Below are positions 22,915 to 32,611 of a stretch of DNA of 35,952 nt, in pieces. Source of the DNA: Bacteroidota bacterium (GTDB taxonomy: Bacteria > Bacteroidota > Bacteroidia > Bacteroidales > Paludibacteraceae); the NCBI GenBank assembly GCA_017860345.1, contig JAFNAV010000034.1, forward strand, positions 1 to 35,952. The letters run 5' to 3'. How positions within the stretch are numbered: the stretch's first letter is position 1; every line of letters starts with the position of its first letter. The position numbers and the translations under genes are program-made. The notes under the pieces were generated by a model. The model searched no databases. It saw only the letters and a program-made list of their open reading frames with translations, and had not been told where the DNA came from.

Positions 22915-24567
22915 ATGAAACCAATGACTAAAAGTCCCTTGCAGATTGCGCGCGCATCTTACCAACCGAAGCTACCCGCTGCTTTAAAGGGTCATGTAGT
23001 GCTAAAAGAAGGTACTGCCACCCAATCGGTAGCTAATCAGGCTGAAATCAAAGAGCTGTTTCCTAACACTTATGGCATGCCGCTCATTACTTTTGAAGCT
23101 GGTGAAGCTGGCGCTAACCCTCAGGTAGCTGTGGGGGTAATCCTCTCAGGCGGACAAGCTCCCGGTGGACACAACGTAATTTCGGGTATTTATGACGGCC
23201 TCAAAGCCTTAAACCCGGCAAACAAACTGTATGGCTTTCTGGGCGGACCCAGCGGACTTGTTGACCACAAGTATATTGAACTTACTCAGGAAATTGTGGA
23301 TGAGTACCGCAATACAGGTGGGTTTGATATTATTGGATCTGGTCGTACCAAACTGGAAGAAGAAGAACAATATGAAAAAGGTGCCGAAATTTGCCATAAG
23401 TTAGGTATCAACGCTATCGTTATTATTGGTGGCGACGACTCCAACACGAATGCCTGCGTATTGGCCGAATATTATGTTCAGAAAAACAAAGGTATTCAGG
23501 TAATTGGCTGCCCTAAAACCATTGATGGAGACCTTAAAAACGAAATGATTGAAACTTCGTTTGGGTTTGACACTGCCTGCAAAGTATATTCTGAACTTAT
23601 CGGTAACATCCAACGCGATGCCAACTCAGCTAAAAAATACTGGCACTTTATCCGCTTAATGGGTCGTTCGGCTTCGCATATTGCTCTGGAGTGTGCATTG
23701 CAAAGTCAACCAAATATCTGCTTAATTTCTGAAGAAGTTGAAGCTAAAAACATGACTTTATCGGAAATTGTTGAAGACATTGTAAAAGTGATTGTAAACC
23801 GCTCTAATCATGACTTGAACTTTGGAACAATATTGATACCGGAGGGACTTATTGAATTTATTCCTGCCATGAAAAAGCTTATTGCAGAGCTTAACGATCT
23901 TTTGGCGCACAACGAAGACTTCAATGCACTGGAAACTGATGATGAAAAACGCCAATATGTAAAGGGTTTGCTTACTCCCGAAAGCAGCCACGTATACCGC
24001 GATTTGCCTAAAGGCATTGCGCGCCAGCTTACTTTGGACCGCGACCCGCACGGTAACGTTCAGGTTTCGCTTATCGAAACAGAAAAACTATTGATAGAAA
24101 TGGTAGCTAAACGTTTAGCCCAACTGAAAGCTGAAGGCAAGTTTAAAGGTAAATTCTCGGCGCTGAACCACTTCTTTGGTTACGAAGGACGTTGTGCTAT
24201 CCCATCAAATTTTGATGCTGACTACACATATTCTCTCGGATATACAGCTTCGTTGCTTATTTCTGCCGGAAAAACCGGATATATGTCGTCGGTACGCAAC
24301 CTCACCGCTCCTGCTGCCGAATGGATTGCAGGTGGTGTGCCCATTACCATGATGATGAATATGGAAAAACGCCACGGAAAAATGAAACCGGTAATTCAAA
24401 AAGCTTTGGTGCTTTTAGATGGCGCTCCATTCAAATACTTTGCCGCAAACCGCGAAAACTGGGCCGACGAAAAATCGAGCTACGTTTATCCGGGACCTAT
24501 TCAGTATTACGGCCCAACAGAGGTTTGCGACCAGCCTACAAGAACGCTACAGTTGGAAAAAGAATAA
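22915..24567 (+). CDS. pfp: Diphosphate-fructose-6-phosphate 1-phosphotransferase (PPi-PFK, long form)
   Basis: A 550-residue cytoplasmic glycolytic enzyme using pyrophosphate instead of ATP to phosphorylate fructose-6-phosphate reversibly. Motifs: [10 protein letters not shown] (78-87, phosphate-binding), GGDDSN (172-177) and PKTIDGDL (200-207). Asp175, in place of the Gly found in ATP-PFKs (GGDGS), and Lys201 of the PKT motif mark PPi specificity. [10 protein letters not shown] and the [13 protein letters not shown] segment are typical of the long plant-beta-like clade common in Bacteroidota. I chose ATG 22915 (MKPMTKSP); the frame continues upstream to 22873, but those residues (KLLQNYYKT) resemble untranslated leader. 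It has its own promoter and terminator. Confidence 0.96.
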   Translation: MKPMTKSPLQIARASYQPKLPAALKGHVVLKEGTATQSVANQAEIKELFPNTYGMPLITFEAGEAGANPQVAVGVILSGGQAPGGHNVISGIYDGLKALNPANKLYGFLGGPSGLVDHKYIELTQEIVDEYRNTGGFDIIGSGRTKLEEEEQYEKGAEICHKLGINAIVIIGGDDSNTNACVLAEYYVQKNKGIQVIGCPKTIDGDLKNEMIETSFGFDTACKVYSELIGNIQRDANSAKKYWHFIRLMGRSASHIALECALQSQPNICLISEEVEAKNMTLSEIVEDIVKVIVNRSNHDLNFGTILIPEGLIEFIPAMKKLIAELNDLLAHNEDFNALETDDEKRQYVKGLLTPESSHVYRDLPKGIARQLTLDRDPHGNVQVSLIETEKLLIEMVAKRLAQLKAEGKFKGKFSALNHFFGYEGRCAIPSNFDADYTYSLGYTASLLISAGKTGYMSSVRNLTAPAAEWIAGGVPITMMMNMEKRHGKMKPVIQKALVLLDGAPFKYFAANRENWADEKSSYVYPGPIQYYGPTEVCDQPTRTLQLEKE

Positions 24568-24592
24568 TTTTACCTTCTGGAAATATTACATC

Positions 24593-24630
24593 AAAAATGG
24601 ATTTGCTATAAAAGCAAATCCATTTTTATT
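24593..24630 (+). terminator. Rho-independent terminator of pfp
   Basis: A perfect 14-bp stem, AAAAATGGATTTGC (24593-24606) with GCAAATCCATTTTT (24614-24627), has a 7-nt loop and a T-rich tail, 26 bp after the stop. Confidence 0.9.
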
Positions 24631-24661
24631 TTGAACATTTCAGTAAAAATTTGTAGTTTTG
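24631..24661 (+). promoter_or_regulatory. Promoter of yaaA
   Basis: TTG (24631-24633), a 20-bp spacer and TAGTTTTG (24654-24661) match the Bacteroidota consensus. The -33 box abuts the T-tract of the pfp terminator. The final TTG of the -7 box (24659) is in frame with yaaA and could be mistaken for a start. Confidence 0.7.
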
Positions 24662-24685
24662 ATTGTTCAAAAAAAAAACGCCTAT

Positions 24686-25456
24686 ATGCTTATAACAATA
24701 TCGCCCGCAAAAATACAGAATTTCAAGCCTCAAACCGCCACTCAGCGGTATACGCTCCCTGAATACATGAAAGAAGCCGAACACTTGGTTCAGCTTGTCA
24801 GAGAACTAACTCCAACTGAGTTGAGTAAGTTACTTGAAATAAACTCGGGACTGACGCAGTTGAACTTCGACCGGTACTTTAACTGGCATAAGCCCTTTAC
24901 TCCTGACAATGCCAAGCAAGCTGCACTGGCATTTGACGGTGAGGTATTCAGAGGTTTGGATGCCAAAACGTTTACTGATGACGATTACGTGTATGCACAG
25001 CAGCATTTGCGCATTTTATCCGGCTTGTATGGTGTGTTGCGCCCGTTGGATCTTATACAGCCTTACAGGCTCGAAGTGAGCTCTAAGTTATCAAATGAAC
25101 GGGGTAACGACCTGTACGATTTCTGGCGTGATAAAATTACGAGTTCCATCGTAAAAGCCCTGAAAGCAAGTGGCAATCCACAGATACTGATAAATCTGAC
25201 TTCGGGCGAATATTTTAAATCTATTGACCTTAAAAAAAGCAAGATAAAGGTAATTAGTATCGAGTTCTATGAGTTTAAATATGAAAAATTAAAACAAATT
25301 GTTATCTATACCAAGAAAGCACGCGGGCTTATGGCTCGTTATATTATCGAAAACCGGATAGAGGACGTAGAAGATTTGAAAGGATTCGATAAAGCCGGAT
25401 ATTGGTTTCACCCACAACTATCAGACGAACAAAAGTTTGTGTTTGTAAGATCTTAG
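24686..25456 (+). CDS. yaaA: YaaA family peroxide-stress protein (UPF0246/DUF328)
   Basis: A 256-residue cytoplasmic protein. The family lowers intracellular free iron and protects DNA and proteins during hydrogen peroxide stress, and it binds DNA in E. coli. It begins with the signature MLITISPAKI and has further conserved blocks: FDGEVFRGLDA, LRILSGLYGVLRPLDLIQPYRLE, NLTSGEYFKSID and KKARGLMARYII. The length equals that of the E. coli protein. I chose ATG 24686 because the in-frame TTG at 24659 is inside the -7 box. It is monocistronic, and no terminator was seen after it. Confidence 0.95.
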   Translation: MLITISPAKIQNFKPQTATQRYTLPEYMKEAEHLVQLVRELTPTELSKLLEINSGLTQLNFDRYFNWHKPFTPDNAKQAALAFDGEVFRGLDAKTFTDDDYVYAQQHLRILSGLYGVLRPLDLIQPYRLEVSSKLSNERGNDLYDFWRDKITSSIVKALKASGNPQILINLTSGEYFKSIDLKKSKIKVISIEFYEFKYEKLKQIVIYTKKARGLMARYIIENRIEDVEDLKGFDKAGYWFHPQLSDEQKFVFVRS

Positions 25457-25902
25457 CTAAAACCATTAAAAAAAACTCCCCATAAATAGCAATAAGCCTT
25501 TCATTACTTTTCACTTAGGATTTCCACCGAAAATGTATTATGCTGATTCAGGCTTCTTACCTCGACCCTTTTTTATAATAATTATTGCTACATTTATGAC
25601 ATAATTTCTGCGATAAAAAACGTGTTTTGCATTCTCATAATCAATCTAAAATTATTAATTAAAGTTAATTTATGTGTATAGATATTAATTTAAATATCTC
25701 AAAAAAGTGTTTCAATAAAAAATTTTCAGGAGTTAGGTTGATTCTGCAAAATATTTTTCACAATTTTCATTAAACGAGTTTTTAAATTCAAAGCATTTTT
25801 GTATAAAAATTTCCAAATCCCGTCTATTTGTAATAATTTAAGCGACAAAGTCGATTAAAATAACTACAAAAAGGAAAATTATACAACCAGAAAGTATTTA
25901 TA
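25457..25902. other. Gene-free AT-rich interval after yaaA
   Basis: About 450 bp with very high A+T. I see no recognisable gene, only a short hairpin (AGATATT at 25680-25686 with AATATCT at 25693-25699) and a 23-codon frame at 25533 that has no support. Nothing else stands out. Confidence 0.6.
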
Positions 25903-25910
25903 TACATTTG
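25903..25910 (+). promoter_or_regulatory. Promoter -7 element of the 34-residue membrane peptide gene
   Basis: TACATTTG is an exact TAnnTTTG, 40 bp before the ATG at 25951. The -33 region lacks a TTG. Confidence 0.45.
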
Positions 25911-25950
25911 TAATGTAAAAATTAATAAAAACAATCAAAGATATAAGAAT

Positions 25951-26055
25951 ATGAACAGAGCAATAACTTCACAACCCGAAATAAAACTGCAACTTGTTTT
26001 CGTAGGTATATTTGCAGCGATGCTTGTGTTAGCACTGGCTGCAAGTCTTTTTTAA
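25951..26055 (+). CDS. 34-residue single-span membrane peptide, unrecognised
   Basis: A complete ATG-to-TAA frame of 35 codons. The N-terminal ~14 residues are polar (MNRAITSQPEIKLQ) and the rest is an uninterrupted hydrophobic stretch (residues 15-34) ending in ASLF, long enough for one transmembrane helix. It has a -7 element upstream, purine-rich sequence (AAGATATAAGAAT) just before the ATG and a strong terminator 27 bp after the stop, so it is a complete small transcription unit. I do not recognise the family. It resembles in size the accessory peptides of membrane complexes such as CydX or KdpF, but no cyd or kdp gene is adjacent. Confidence 0.6.
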   Translation: MNRAITSQPEIKLQLVFVGIFAAMLVLALAASLF

Positions 26056-26081
26056 TGGTATTAGCTTATATAATAGTCAAC

Positions 26082-26116
26082 AAAAAAGGAATTTCAAAAA
26101 TGAAATTCCTTTTTTT
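26082..26116. terminator. Bidirectional terminator between the membrane peptide gene and queA
   Basis: A perfect 14-bp stem, AAAAAAGGAATTTC (26082-26095) with GAAATTCCTTTTTT (26102-26115), has a 6-nt loop and A/T flanks on both arms. It can end the small-ORF transcript (plus) and the queA operon (minus). Confidence 0.9.
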
Positions 26117-26141
26117 ATTGATTGAAAATCAGGTTAATTAC

Positions 26142-27191
26142 TTACAGCAACAACATGGCATCGCCATATACACCAAAGCGATATCCTTCTTTCAGAGCTA
26201 CTTCGTAAGCGTTCATAACATGGTCGTAGTCGCCAAAAGCAGCTGTGAGCATAAGTAAAGTAGAATATGGCAAATGGAAATTTGTTATCATCGAGTTTGC
26301 CACGGTAAAATCGTAAGGAGGAAATATAAATTTATTTGTCCATCCGTCATAAGGTTTTATTTTCCCTTCAGTGCCCACCACAGTTTCGAGCGCGCGCATC
26401 ACAGTTACACCTACAGCACAGATATTCCGGCTTTCGTCCTGAGCTTTATTCACTTTTTCGGCAGTAAGCAAAGACACCGACATCTGCTCCGAGTCCATTT
26501 TGTGTTTGGTAAGGTCTTCCACATCAATCTCACGGAAATTACCCAAACTCATGTGCGAAGTCAGGAATGCAGTATCAATACCCTTAATTTCCATCCGTTT
26601 CAGCAACTCCCGGCTAAAGTGTGTACCTGCTGCAGGAGCTGAAACCGCACCTTCATTTTTGGCAAATATTGTCTGAAAACGATCGGCATCTTCCGGCTCT
26701 ACAGGTCGGGTTATATTGCGGGGTAGCGGAGTTTCGCCCAGGTTGAACAAACTCTTTTTAAATTCATCGTGCGTACCGTCAAACAAAAAACGCAATGTCC
26801 TGCCTCTTGAGGTAGTATTATCAATCACCTCGGCTACTACAGAGTCGTCATCGCCAAAGTAAAGCTTGTTTCCTATGCGTATTTTGCGTGCCGGTTCTAC
26901 CAATACATCCCATAAACGCATATCATGATTGAGTTCGCGCAGCAAGAAAACTTCAATTTGCGCACCTGTTTTCTCCTTATTACCATACAGACGAGCCGGG
27001 AATACTTTAGTATCGTTGAAGATAAACAAGTCATCTTCATTGAAATAGTCAAGTACATCTTTAAAAACCTTGTGTTCAATTTCCCCGGTTTTACGTCTTA
27101 TTACCATAAGCCGCGATTCATCTCTGTGTTTTGTCGGATACTGAGCTATTTGCTCATCCGGCAGTTTAAACTTAAACTTTGATAGTTTCAT
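26142..27191 (-). CDS. queA: S-adenosylmethionine:tRNA ribosyltransferase-isomerase
   Basis: Transfers and isomerises the ribosyl part of SAM onto 7-aminomethyl-7-deazaguanine in tRNA, giving epoxyqueuosine at wobble position 34. The 349-residue protein has full family length. Recognisable blocks are [12 protein letters not shown] at the N-terminus, [30 protein letters not shown], and the C-terminal [19 protein letters not shown] and [12 protein letters not shown]. It is last in the ftsX-DUF3098-uppP-truB-queA run, 58 bp after truB, and is followed by a strong terminator. Other queuosine genes are not in the window. Confidence 0.97.
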   Translation of the reverse strand: MKLSKFKFKLPDEQIAQYPTKHRDESRLMVIRRKTGEIEHKVFKDVLDYFNEDDLFIFNDTKVFPARLYGNKEKTGAQIEVFLLRELNHDMRLWDVLVEPARKIRIGNKLYFGDDDSVVAEVIDNTTSRGRTLRFLFDGTHDEFKKSLFNLGETPLPRNITRPVEPEDADRFQTIFAKNEGAVSAPAAGTHFSRELLKRMEIKGIDTAFLTSHMSLGNFREIDVEDLTKHKMDSEQMSVSLLTAEKVNKAQDESRNICAVGVTVMRALETVVGTEGKIKPYDGWTNKFIFPPYDFTVANSMITNFHLPYSTLLMLTAAFGDYDHVMNAYEVALKEGYRFGVYGDAMLLL

Positions 27192-27249
27192 ATGTTTTTC
27201 TTTTGTCTGTTTCCTTTTTTATATAGCTCACCAATACCCGGTGCAAATA

Positions 27250-27960
27250 TTACAACGTTTCCGCCGCCTGATCAATAATTACTTTCTCAACATGATTTAC
27301 CAAATCATCAATTTCCCAACAATCGCTCAATTTCACATCGCCAATGCGGGTACGTTCGAGGGCTGTAAGATGCGCTCCGCTCCCAAGCGCAATGCCAATA
27401 TCCCGAGCCAGCGCTCTGATATAAGTTCCTTTGCTGCAAACTACTCTAATCTTTAACACTGGAAGCGAAAAATCAAGCACCTCTATCTCATCTATAACCA
27501 ACAACTTGGGTTTAAGTTCTACTTCCTGCCCATCGCGGGCATAATCGTAAGCTCGTTTGCCATCTACCTTGACTGCTGAATATACGGGTGGAATCTGCCA
27601 TATTTCGCCCGTAAAGCGGGGAATTACCTCATCTACAAGCTGTCTGGTAATATGTTCGGTAGGAAATGTGGCATCTACCGGCAACTCCAAATCAAAACAA
27701 GGCGTAGTTGCTCCCAGCTCAAGGGTGGCAATATATTCTTTGGTCTGATACTGAAAGCTCTCTATCAGTCGGGTTGATTTTCCGGTGCATAATATCATAA
27801 CCCCGGTAGCAAGCGGATCCAGTGTACCGGCATGTCCTACCTTCAGATTCTTAATATGCAGTGTTTTCCTAAGTTTCCATCGCAGCTTATTCACTAAGCT
27901 AAACGATGTCCAGTGTAACGGTTTATTTACGTAAAGAACTTCTCCTTGAATAAAATCCAT
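27250..27960 (-). CDS. truB: tRNA pseudouridine-55 synthase
   Basis: Makes the universal pseudouridine at position 55 in the T-loop of tRNAs. The 236-residue protein has the catalytic motif GHAGTLDPLATG with nucleophile Asp48, plus YNKPLHWTS-type N-terminal sequence (VNKPLHWTS), the QIPPVYSAVKVDGKRAYDYAR block and CSKGTYIRALARDIG. It is shorter than E. coli TruB because it lacks most of the C-terminal PUA-like domain, as is common in Bacteroidota. It lies 54 bp downstream of uppP, in operon. Confidence 0.97.
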   Translation of the reverse strand: MDFIQGEVLYVNKPLHWTSFSLVNKLRWKLRKTLHIKNLKVGHAGTLDPLATGVMILCTGKSTRLIESFQYQTKEYIATLELGATTPCFDLELPVDATFPTEHITRQLVDEVIPRFTGEIWQIPPVYSAVKVDGKRAYDYARDGQEVELKPKLLVIDEIEVLDFSLPVLKIRVVCSKGTYIRALARDIGIALGSGAHLTALERTRIGDVKLSDCWEIDDLVNHVEKVIIDQAAETL

Positions 27961-28014
27961 TTAAAATATTTTATATCTAATTTTTCGGTCAGATTTTTTC
28001 CTGAATCCGGAAAT

Positions 28015-28899
28015 TTACATCACATTCAAATCAACATTGGCAGCCAGTAGCACAAGCAATATCACCCCAACTACAATCCGGTAATATCCAAAGGCCTTAA
28101 AGCCATATTTAGTAAGAAAGTCGATAAAAAATTTGATAGCTAATAAAGCCACCGCAAAAGCCACCACATTACCTATGAGTAAGATTACTAAATTATCTTT
28201 CAACATATCAAGTCTGACAGGGTCTGTAAGCAGTTTCATCAATTTATAGCCCGATGCTGCTGCCATGGTAGGTACAGCCAGAAAGAAAGAAAATTCAGCT
28301 GCGTTTTTGCGGGATAATCTGGTAGTCATACCCCCAACAATGGTGGCCATGGAACGCGACACTCCCGGAATCATAGCTATACACTGAAAAAAACCTATTC
28401 TGAGTGCTTTTCGCCAGGTAATTTCCTGATTGTCATTCGGTTTATTAAACCATTTATCCACAAAAAGCATAAATACTCCGCCTATTACCAGCATTAAAGC
28501 TACCACAAACACGCTTTCGAGCATAGCATCCACATAATCATTGGCCAAAAAGCCAATTACGGCTGCCGGTACAAAAGCGATAAACAACTTCCAGTAAAAG
28601 TCATACTTCTGCAGTAAACGCAGAAAATAAACTTTCAGCCGCCGAAGCAGACTTAAACCAACTACGGCATTTTTATCAAAAACTACTATAGAGTTTACTT
28701 TAAAAAATCGTTTCCAGTATAATACAATAACCGAAAGTATAGCTCCGAACTGAATGATAACCGTAAAAGCTTTTACAAATTCGGTACTCTCCACTCCCAG
28801 CAAACTCTGAGCAATAATCATATGGCCGGTAGAAGATACCGGCAGAAACTCTGTTAACCCCTCAACTATAGCAATAATTATTGCTTCTAATACCGACAT
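28015..28899 (-). CDS. uppP: Undecaprenyl-diphosphatase (BacA type)
   Basis: An integral membrane enzyme that recycles the lipid carrier of cell-wall and glycan synthesis by dephosphorylating undecaprenyl pyrophosphate. It also confers bacitracin tolerance. The 294-residue protein carries [15 protein letters not shown] (12-26, with Glu13, Glu17 and His26) and the PGVSRS motif with the catalytic arginine, and has about eight membrane helices. A slightly longer cytoplasmic loop (about residues 63-100, [12 protein letters not shown] and on) than in E. coli may be a clade feature. The start is 2 bp after the DUF3098 stop, so the two are translationally close. Confidence 0.97.
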   Translation of the reverse strand: MSVLEAIIIAIVEGLTEFLPVSSTGHMIIAQSLLGVESTEFVKAFTVIIQFGAILSVIVLYWKRFFKVNSIVVFDKNAVVGLSLLRRLKVYFLRLLQKYDFYWKLFIAFVPAAVIGFLANDYVDAMLESVFVVALMLVIGGVFMLFVDKWFNKPNDNQEITWRKALRIGFFQCIAMIPGVSRSMATIVGGMTTRLSRKNAAEFSFFLAVPTMAAASGYKLMKLLTDPVRLDMLKDNLVILLIGNVVAFAVALLAIKFFIDFLTKYGFKAFGYYRIVVGVILLVLLAANVDLNVM

Positions 28900-28901
28900 G
28901 C

Positions 28902-29129
28902 TTATTTACTTTTAGGCTTAAAGAGTATTGCAAATATTACAAACAAAAAACCAAAAAATGCAACCATCGGGCCAACAGTAATACGGCGTGTACTGAATAT
29001 ATCAGGGTTGAAGTCTACTTCGGTAGCCGAACCTGTCATTAGTATAAATCCGATTATGATTATAGCAAAACCAACTGCAATCAATACAAGATTAACCTTG
29101 GGGAGCGTAAGCTTTTTATTATTTTCCAT
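28902..29129 (-). CDS. DUF3098 family small membrane protein
   Basis: A 75-residue protein with two predicted transmembrane helices (about 13-32 and 52-70) joined by a short segment containing [15 protein letters not shown], the conserved DUF3098 core. Its function is unknown. In Bacteroidota it is regularly found between ftsX and uppP, as here (49 bp after ftsX, 2 bp before uppP), so a role in cell-wall synthesis or division is plausible but unproven. Confidence 0.9.
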   Translation of the reverse strand: MENNKKLTLPKVNLVLIAVGFAIIIIGFILMTGSATEVDFNPDIFSTRRITVGPMVAFFGFLFVIFAILFKPKSK

Positions 29130-29178
29130 ATTTTTATATATTGTATCTGTTTTTTTAATATTCTTATTTGCTGAAATT

Positions 29179-30057
29179 TTAAATATAATACATATCGTTA
29201 GCTTTCATTTTCAGATAACGTCCCACAGCAATGTACGATGAAAAAACCGTAAGCAGAACACCCGACAACACAACGATACTAATGACATATACAGTTGTAA
29301 GTGGCTGTAGTGCCAAAGCTGTCATTCCAAATTCGTAAATCACATAATATACAGCACCAGCCAACAGCGCCAAGGCTATAAAAGCCGACACCAATCCATT
29401 GATTACCCCACGGATAAGATAGGGCTTGCGGATAAAGCTTTTGCTGGCTCCTACCAGTTTCATGGTGTTTATTAAAAACCGGTTTGAATACACAGATATT
29501 CTCACCGTATTGTGAATCAGCGTTACCGATACCAGCAATAAAGCTATCGCTAAACCAAGTAATACGTAACTTACTTTTCTGATGTTTTCGTTAACCAGGC
29601 TCACCAAATCTTTTTGATAGGCGGTTTGGTTGATATTGCTGAATGTTTTCAGTTTGTTCTCGATTACAGCCACACTATCCGGATTGGCATAAGCTGCTTT
29701 CAGCTTTACTTCGAGCGACGCTTTCAGCGGGTTGTAACCCAAAAACTCCTTAGGATTTTCGCCAAGCGAAGCGATATGATCCTTCAGAGCATCGTCCTTG
29801 GATACATATTCAACCGATTTGGTATAAATAGCGCCCTCAAGATATTTTTGTATTCTTATGCGGTCGGTAGGGGTAGTTTCATCGCTCAAAATTACCGAAA
29901 GATTAATATTCTCCTTGACATACACACCCATATCGCGCGCCACAAAAAGCAACAGGCTTACCAAGCCAATAAGGAACAATACCAACGACATGCTTATCGT
30001 TGAAGTAGCATGTATACTTTTTATCTTTCGGGGTTTAGTCGTTCTGTTTTTACTCAT
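29179..30057 (-). CDS. ftsX: Cell division protein FtsX
   Basis: The membrane subunit of the FtsEX ABC complex, which activates peptidoglycan hydrolases at the division site. The 292-residue protein has an N-terminal helix (about 20-42, ISMSLVLFLIGLVSLLLF), a periplasmic domain (about 45-165) and three C-terminal helices, with the FtsX permease motif NTMKLVGASKSFIRKPYLIRG split here as NTMKLVGAS and FIRKPYLIRG. ftsE is not adjacent, which is usual in this phylum. The gene starts 17 bp after the YfhO-like gene and heads the conserved DUF3098-uppP-truB-queA run. Confidence 0.95.
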   Translation of the reverse strand: MSKNRTTKPRKIKSIHATSTISMSLVLFLIGLVSLLLFVARDMGVYVKENINLSVILSDETTPTDRIRIQKYLEGAIYTKSVEYVSKDDALKDHIASLGENPKEFLGYNPLKASLEVKLKAAYANPDSVAVIENKLKTFSNINQTAYQKDLVSLVNENIRKVSYVLLGLAIALLLVSVTLIHNTVRISVYSNRFLINTMKLVGASKSFIRKPYLIRGVINGLVSAFIALALLAGAVYYVIYEFGMTALALQPLTTVYVISIVVLSGVLLTVFSSYIAVGRYLKMKANDMYYI

Positions 30058-30074
30058 AGTAATTAACCGAATAT

Positions 30075-32558
30075 TTATTCTTTTGTTTGTTTTTCTTTAC
30101 GTGTTCTGATTACAACAAAACCAGCCAGCGCCAGTATCAGCAACACCGATGAAACCAACGCAATGGTATTACCTGTACTGTACGATTTAGGTTCAAATTT
30201 GAATTCCACGTCATAATTACCAGCCTTCAATGGCATAGCACGTAACAGATAGTTAGCCCTTACGTAAGGAACTTTATTGCCGTTAATGTAAGCATTCCAG
30301 CCTTTATCATAATATATCTCAGAAAATACTGCCAATTGATCTGTTTTAGAATTTACGGTATAAATCAAATGATTAGGTTCGTACGATTTCAGCGCTATGC
30401 GAGCTGTAGTGTCAACAACGGTACTCAAGGGCACTTCTTTTTCAAAGGCTTTGTCTACAACCAAATCGTGTTTGGTATCTATTTCGCCAACCAGCTTCAT
30501 TTCTTCGTCAGCATTGGCAGCCACCCTTACTTTATTTACAAACCACGCATTACCATTGGCATAAGGATTTACAAGAGGCGCTGCATCTTTATTGTAGATA
30601 ACATACTTCATATTAAGCATATTAAGTACTCCAAGCGAATCAAGCACCGGAGCTATCTCTTCAAAAGTTTTAGCACGCCCGAAAGCTCCAAACAGCTGCC
30701 CAATCTCTCCTTCTATCTGCATATTAATAAGTTCCTGATAACGACGCAGTTTTGCCGCATGGTATCCTCCAATATTTTTATGGAAATAAGACGGTTTTGA
30801 GTCGTTGAATATGCTTACGGTAGCATCAAGCACCCGGTAATCAGATTTATCCTGTAAAACCATCTTATCGGCATTAGTCGGCTCTACCAAAGTTTCAAAT
30901 TTGCGTTTGCGTTCAAAGTTATTGTCATTCAGGTAACGTTTGGCAACCGGAACAAGATCGGCCAGAAATAGAATTCCAAACAACGCTATGGTGGCCGCAG
31001 GCTTTAATTTATTTTTAATATACAACCATATTACCAAAGCAGCTACAATAATGAAGCCTACTGAACGTAAAGCATCAGAACGGAGCATTGCTTCGCGGTC
31101 GAGCGGAAGTGTTTCTTTCAGAAAGGCGTAATCGCCCTGCAATTGAGCATCTGACGGAGCAACAAAACTTCCTGCCAACGAAGGTATCACTGCAAAAATC
31201 AAAGCAAGACCCGCCGTAATGCCGGCACTAATCAGGAGCGGTTTCAGAAGCTTGGTTTTATCAGTTTTTGGATCAAGCAGTTCTTTAAGCGCAAGCAGTG
31301 CGATAAGCGTAATGCCAAATCCCGTAGCTACCAAGGTCATTGATACGGTGCGGAATTTATTATAAAGTGGCACATAATCAATAAATAAGTCGGTAAGCCA
31401 CATAAAATTTCGACCCCACGAAAGCATCAGAGTAAGTGCTATGGCCGGTAAGAGCCACCAAAGGGTTCTGCGCTCAACTATAAAGAGCCCCAGCACGAAA
31501 AGAAAAATTACCACCGCACCCAAATAAACCGGCCCTGAAGTTCCGGGCTGATCGCCCCAATAAAGCGGCAACTGCATATCTTTCATCACTTTTTCAACAT
31601 TGGGTACACCATATCCTTTAAGCTTTGCAGCTGTATGGCTATCGCTTTCCAGATAACCTCCACTGGCACCTCCCATAAAATTGGGAATTAGAAGGGTCAT
31701 TGTTTCTGCCTTTCCGTAACTCCATTGAGTTATATAGTCTTTATTTAGCCCGTGCTGCGAATTCTGACTGTCGGTTGTTAGTCCGTTGGACTTGCCGCGC
31801 ATGGTATACTGGCTATATTCGTAAGTTGTTAGCAGCGAAGTGGCATTCATCCCCACAGCTATAAGCGCAGCCACAATAAGCACCGCCGACGATTGCAAAA
31901 AGGATTTAATTTCTTTGTTTTTCAGGCTGTAAACCAGTTCTACAACACCAAAGAACAATAGTAGTATTAAGGTATAATACAGAATCTGAACATGGTTAGC
32001 CCGTATTGCCAGGCTCAAGGCCAGAGCTGTAACTAAGCCTCCCACAAGTTTATTGCGCCTGAAAGCCATAAAAACACCACCTATAACCGGTGCCATGTAA
32101 GCTATGGTTACAGCCTTGGAATTGTGCCCGGCGGCAATAATTATCAGGTTGTACGAAGCAAAGGCAAAGGCAATGGCTCCCACTATGGCCAGCCATGGAT
32201 TGAGCCTGAATGATAATAGTAAAACGTAGAAGCCTATAAAATAGAGCATTAGAAAATATACCGCATTGGGGTACATGTGAAACACATCTTCAACGTACTT
32301 AATCAGATTGTAGGGTTGTGATGACGATATCTGATAAGTCGGCATTCCGCCAAACATCGAATTGGTCCAAAGTGTTATATCATCGTGCGATTTGTTATAG
32401 TCAACCGATTCTTTAGCCATACACATCCAGCTTTCAGTATCATGACCTATAAGCTGTTTTCCTTCGATAACCGGCTTGAAATAAAAGAAAGCTATCACTG
32501 TAAACAACAGAATTGCAACAACATGCGGTGTAATTTTGGAGAGAATTGTTTTATTCAT
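30075..32558 (-). CDS. YfhO-like large polytopic membrane protein
   Basis: An 827-residue protein with roughly a dozen N-terminal transmembrane helices, a soluble part (about 515-770) and a final helix before the basic tail RTRKEKQTKE. The early IGHDTESWMCMAKE and MFGGMPTYQ segments resemble the YfhO/GT-C glycosyltransferase-like group, where acidic residues after helix 1 may bind a lipid-linked sugar. In Bacillus, YfhO is needed for lipoteichoic acid glycosylation; the Bacteroidota homologues are uncharacterised. I chose ATG 32558 (MNKTILS), preceded by ATCTCC-type sequence. The ATG-open frame to 32606 overlaps the promoter -7 element. Confidence 0.85.
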   Translation of the reverse strand: MNKTILSKITPHVVAILLFTVIAFFYFKPVIEGKQLIGHDTESWMCMAKESVDYNKSHDDITLWTNSMFGGMPTYQISSSQPYNLIKYVEDVFHMYPNAVYFLMLYFIGFYVLLLSFRLNPWLAIVGAIAFAFASYNLIIIAAGHNSKAVTIAYMAPVIGGVFMAFRRNKLVGGLVTALALSLAIRANHVQILYYTLILLLFFGVVELVYSLKNKEIKSFLQSSAVLIVAALIAVGMNATSLLTTYEYSQYTMRGKSNGLTTDSQNSQHGLNKDYITQWSYGKAETMTLLIPNFMGGASGGYLESDSHTAAKLKGYGVPNVEKVMKDMQLPLYWGDQPGTSGPVYLGAVVIFLFVLGLFIVERRTLWWLLPAIALTLMLSWGRNFMWLTDLFIDYVPLYNKFRTVSMTLVATGFGITLIALLALKELLDPKTDKTKLLKPLLISAGITAGLALIFAVIPSLAGSFVAPSDAQLQGDYAFLKETLPLDREAMLRSDALRSVGFIIVAALVIWLYIKNKLKPAATIALFGILFLADLVPVAKRYLNDNNFERKRKFETLVEPTNADKMVLQDKSDYRVLDATVSIFNDSKPSYFHKNIGGYHAAKLRRYQELINMQIEGEIGQLFGAFGRAKTFEEIAPVLDSLGVLNMLNMKYVIYNKDAAPLVNPYANGNAWFVNKVRVAANADEEMKLVGEIDTKHDLVVDKAFEKEVPLSTVVDTTARIALKSYEPNHLIYTVNSKTDQLAVFSEIYYDKGWNAYINGNKVPYVRANYLLRAMPLKAGNYDVEFKFEPKSYSTGNTIALVSSVLLILALAGFVVIRTRKEKQTKE

Positions 32559-32603
32559 GGAGATATAACGTTTGTATAAGAGCAGTTTTTGGCAAAAATC
32601 ACA

Positions 32604-32611
32604 CAAAAATA
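32604..32611 (-). promoter_or_regulatory. Candidate -7 element of the yfhO-ftsX-uppP-truB-queA transcript
   Basis: On the minus strand the element reads TATTTTTG, an exact TAnnTTTG, 45 bp before the ATG at 32558. No -33 TTG was found, and AT-rich sequence makes chance matches possible. Confidence 0.4.

Noticed and set aside
25533-25604. 23-residue frame ending in a hydrophobic run
   Set aside because: No promoter or ribosome site and no conserved feature; AT-rich sequence yields such frames easily.
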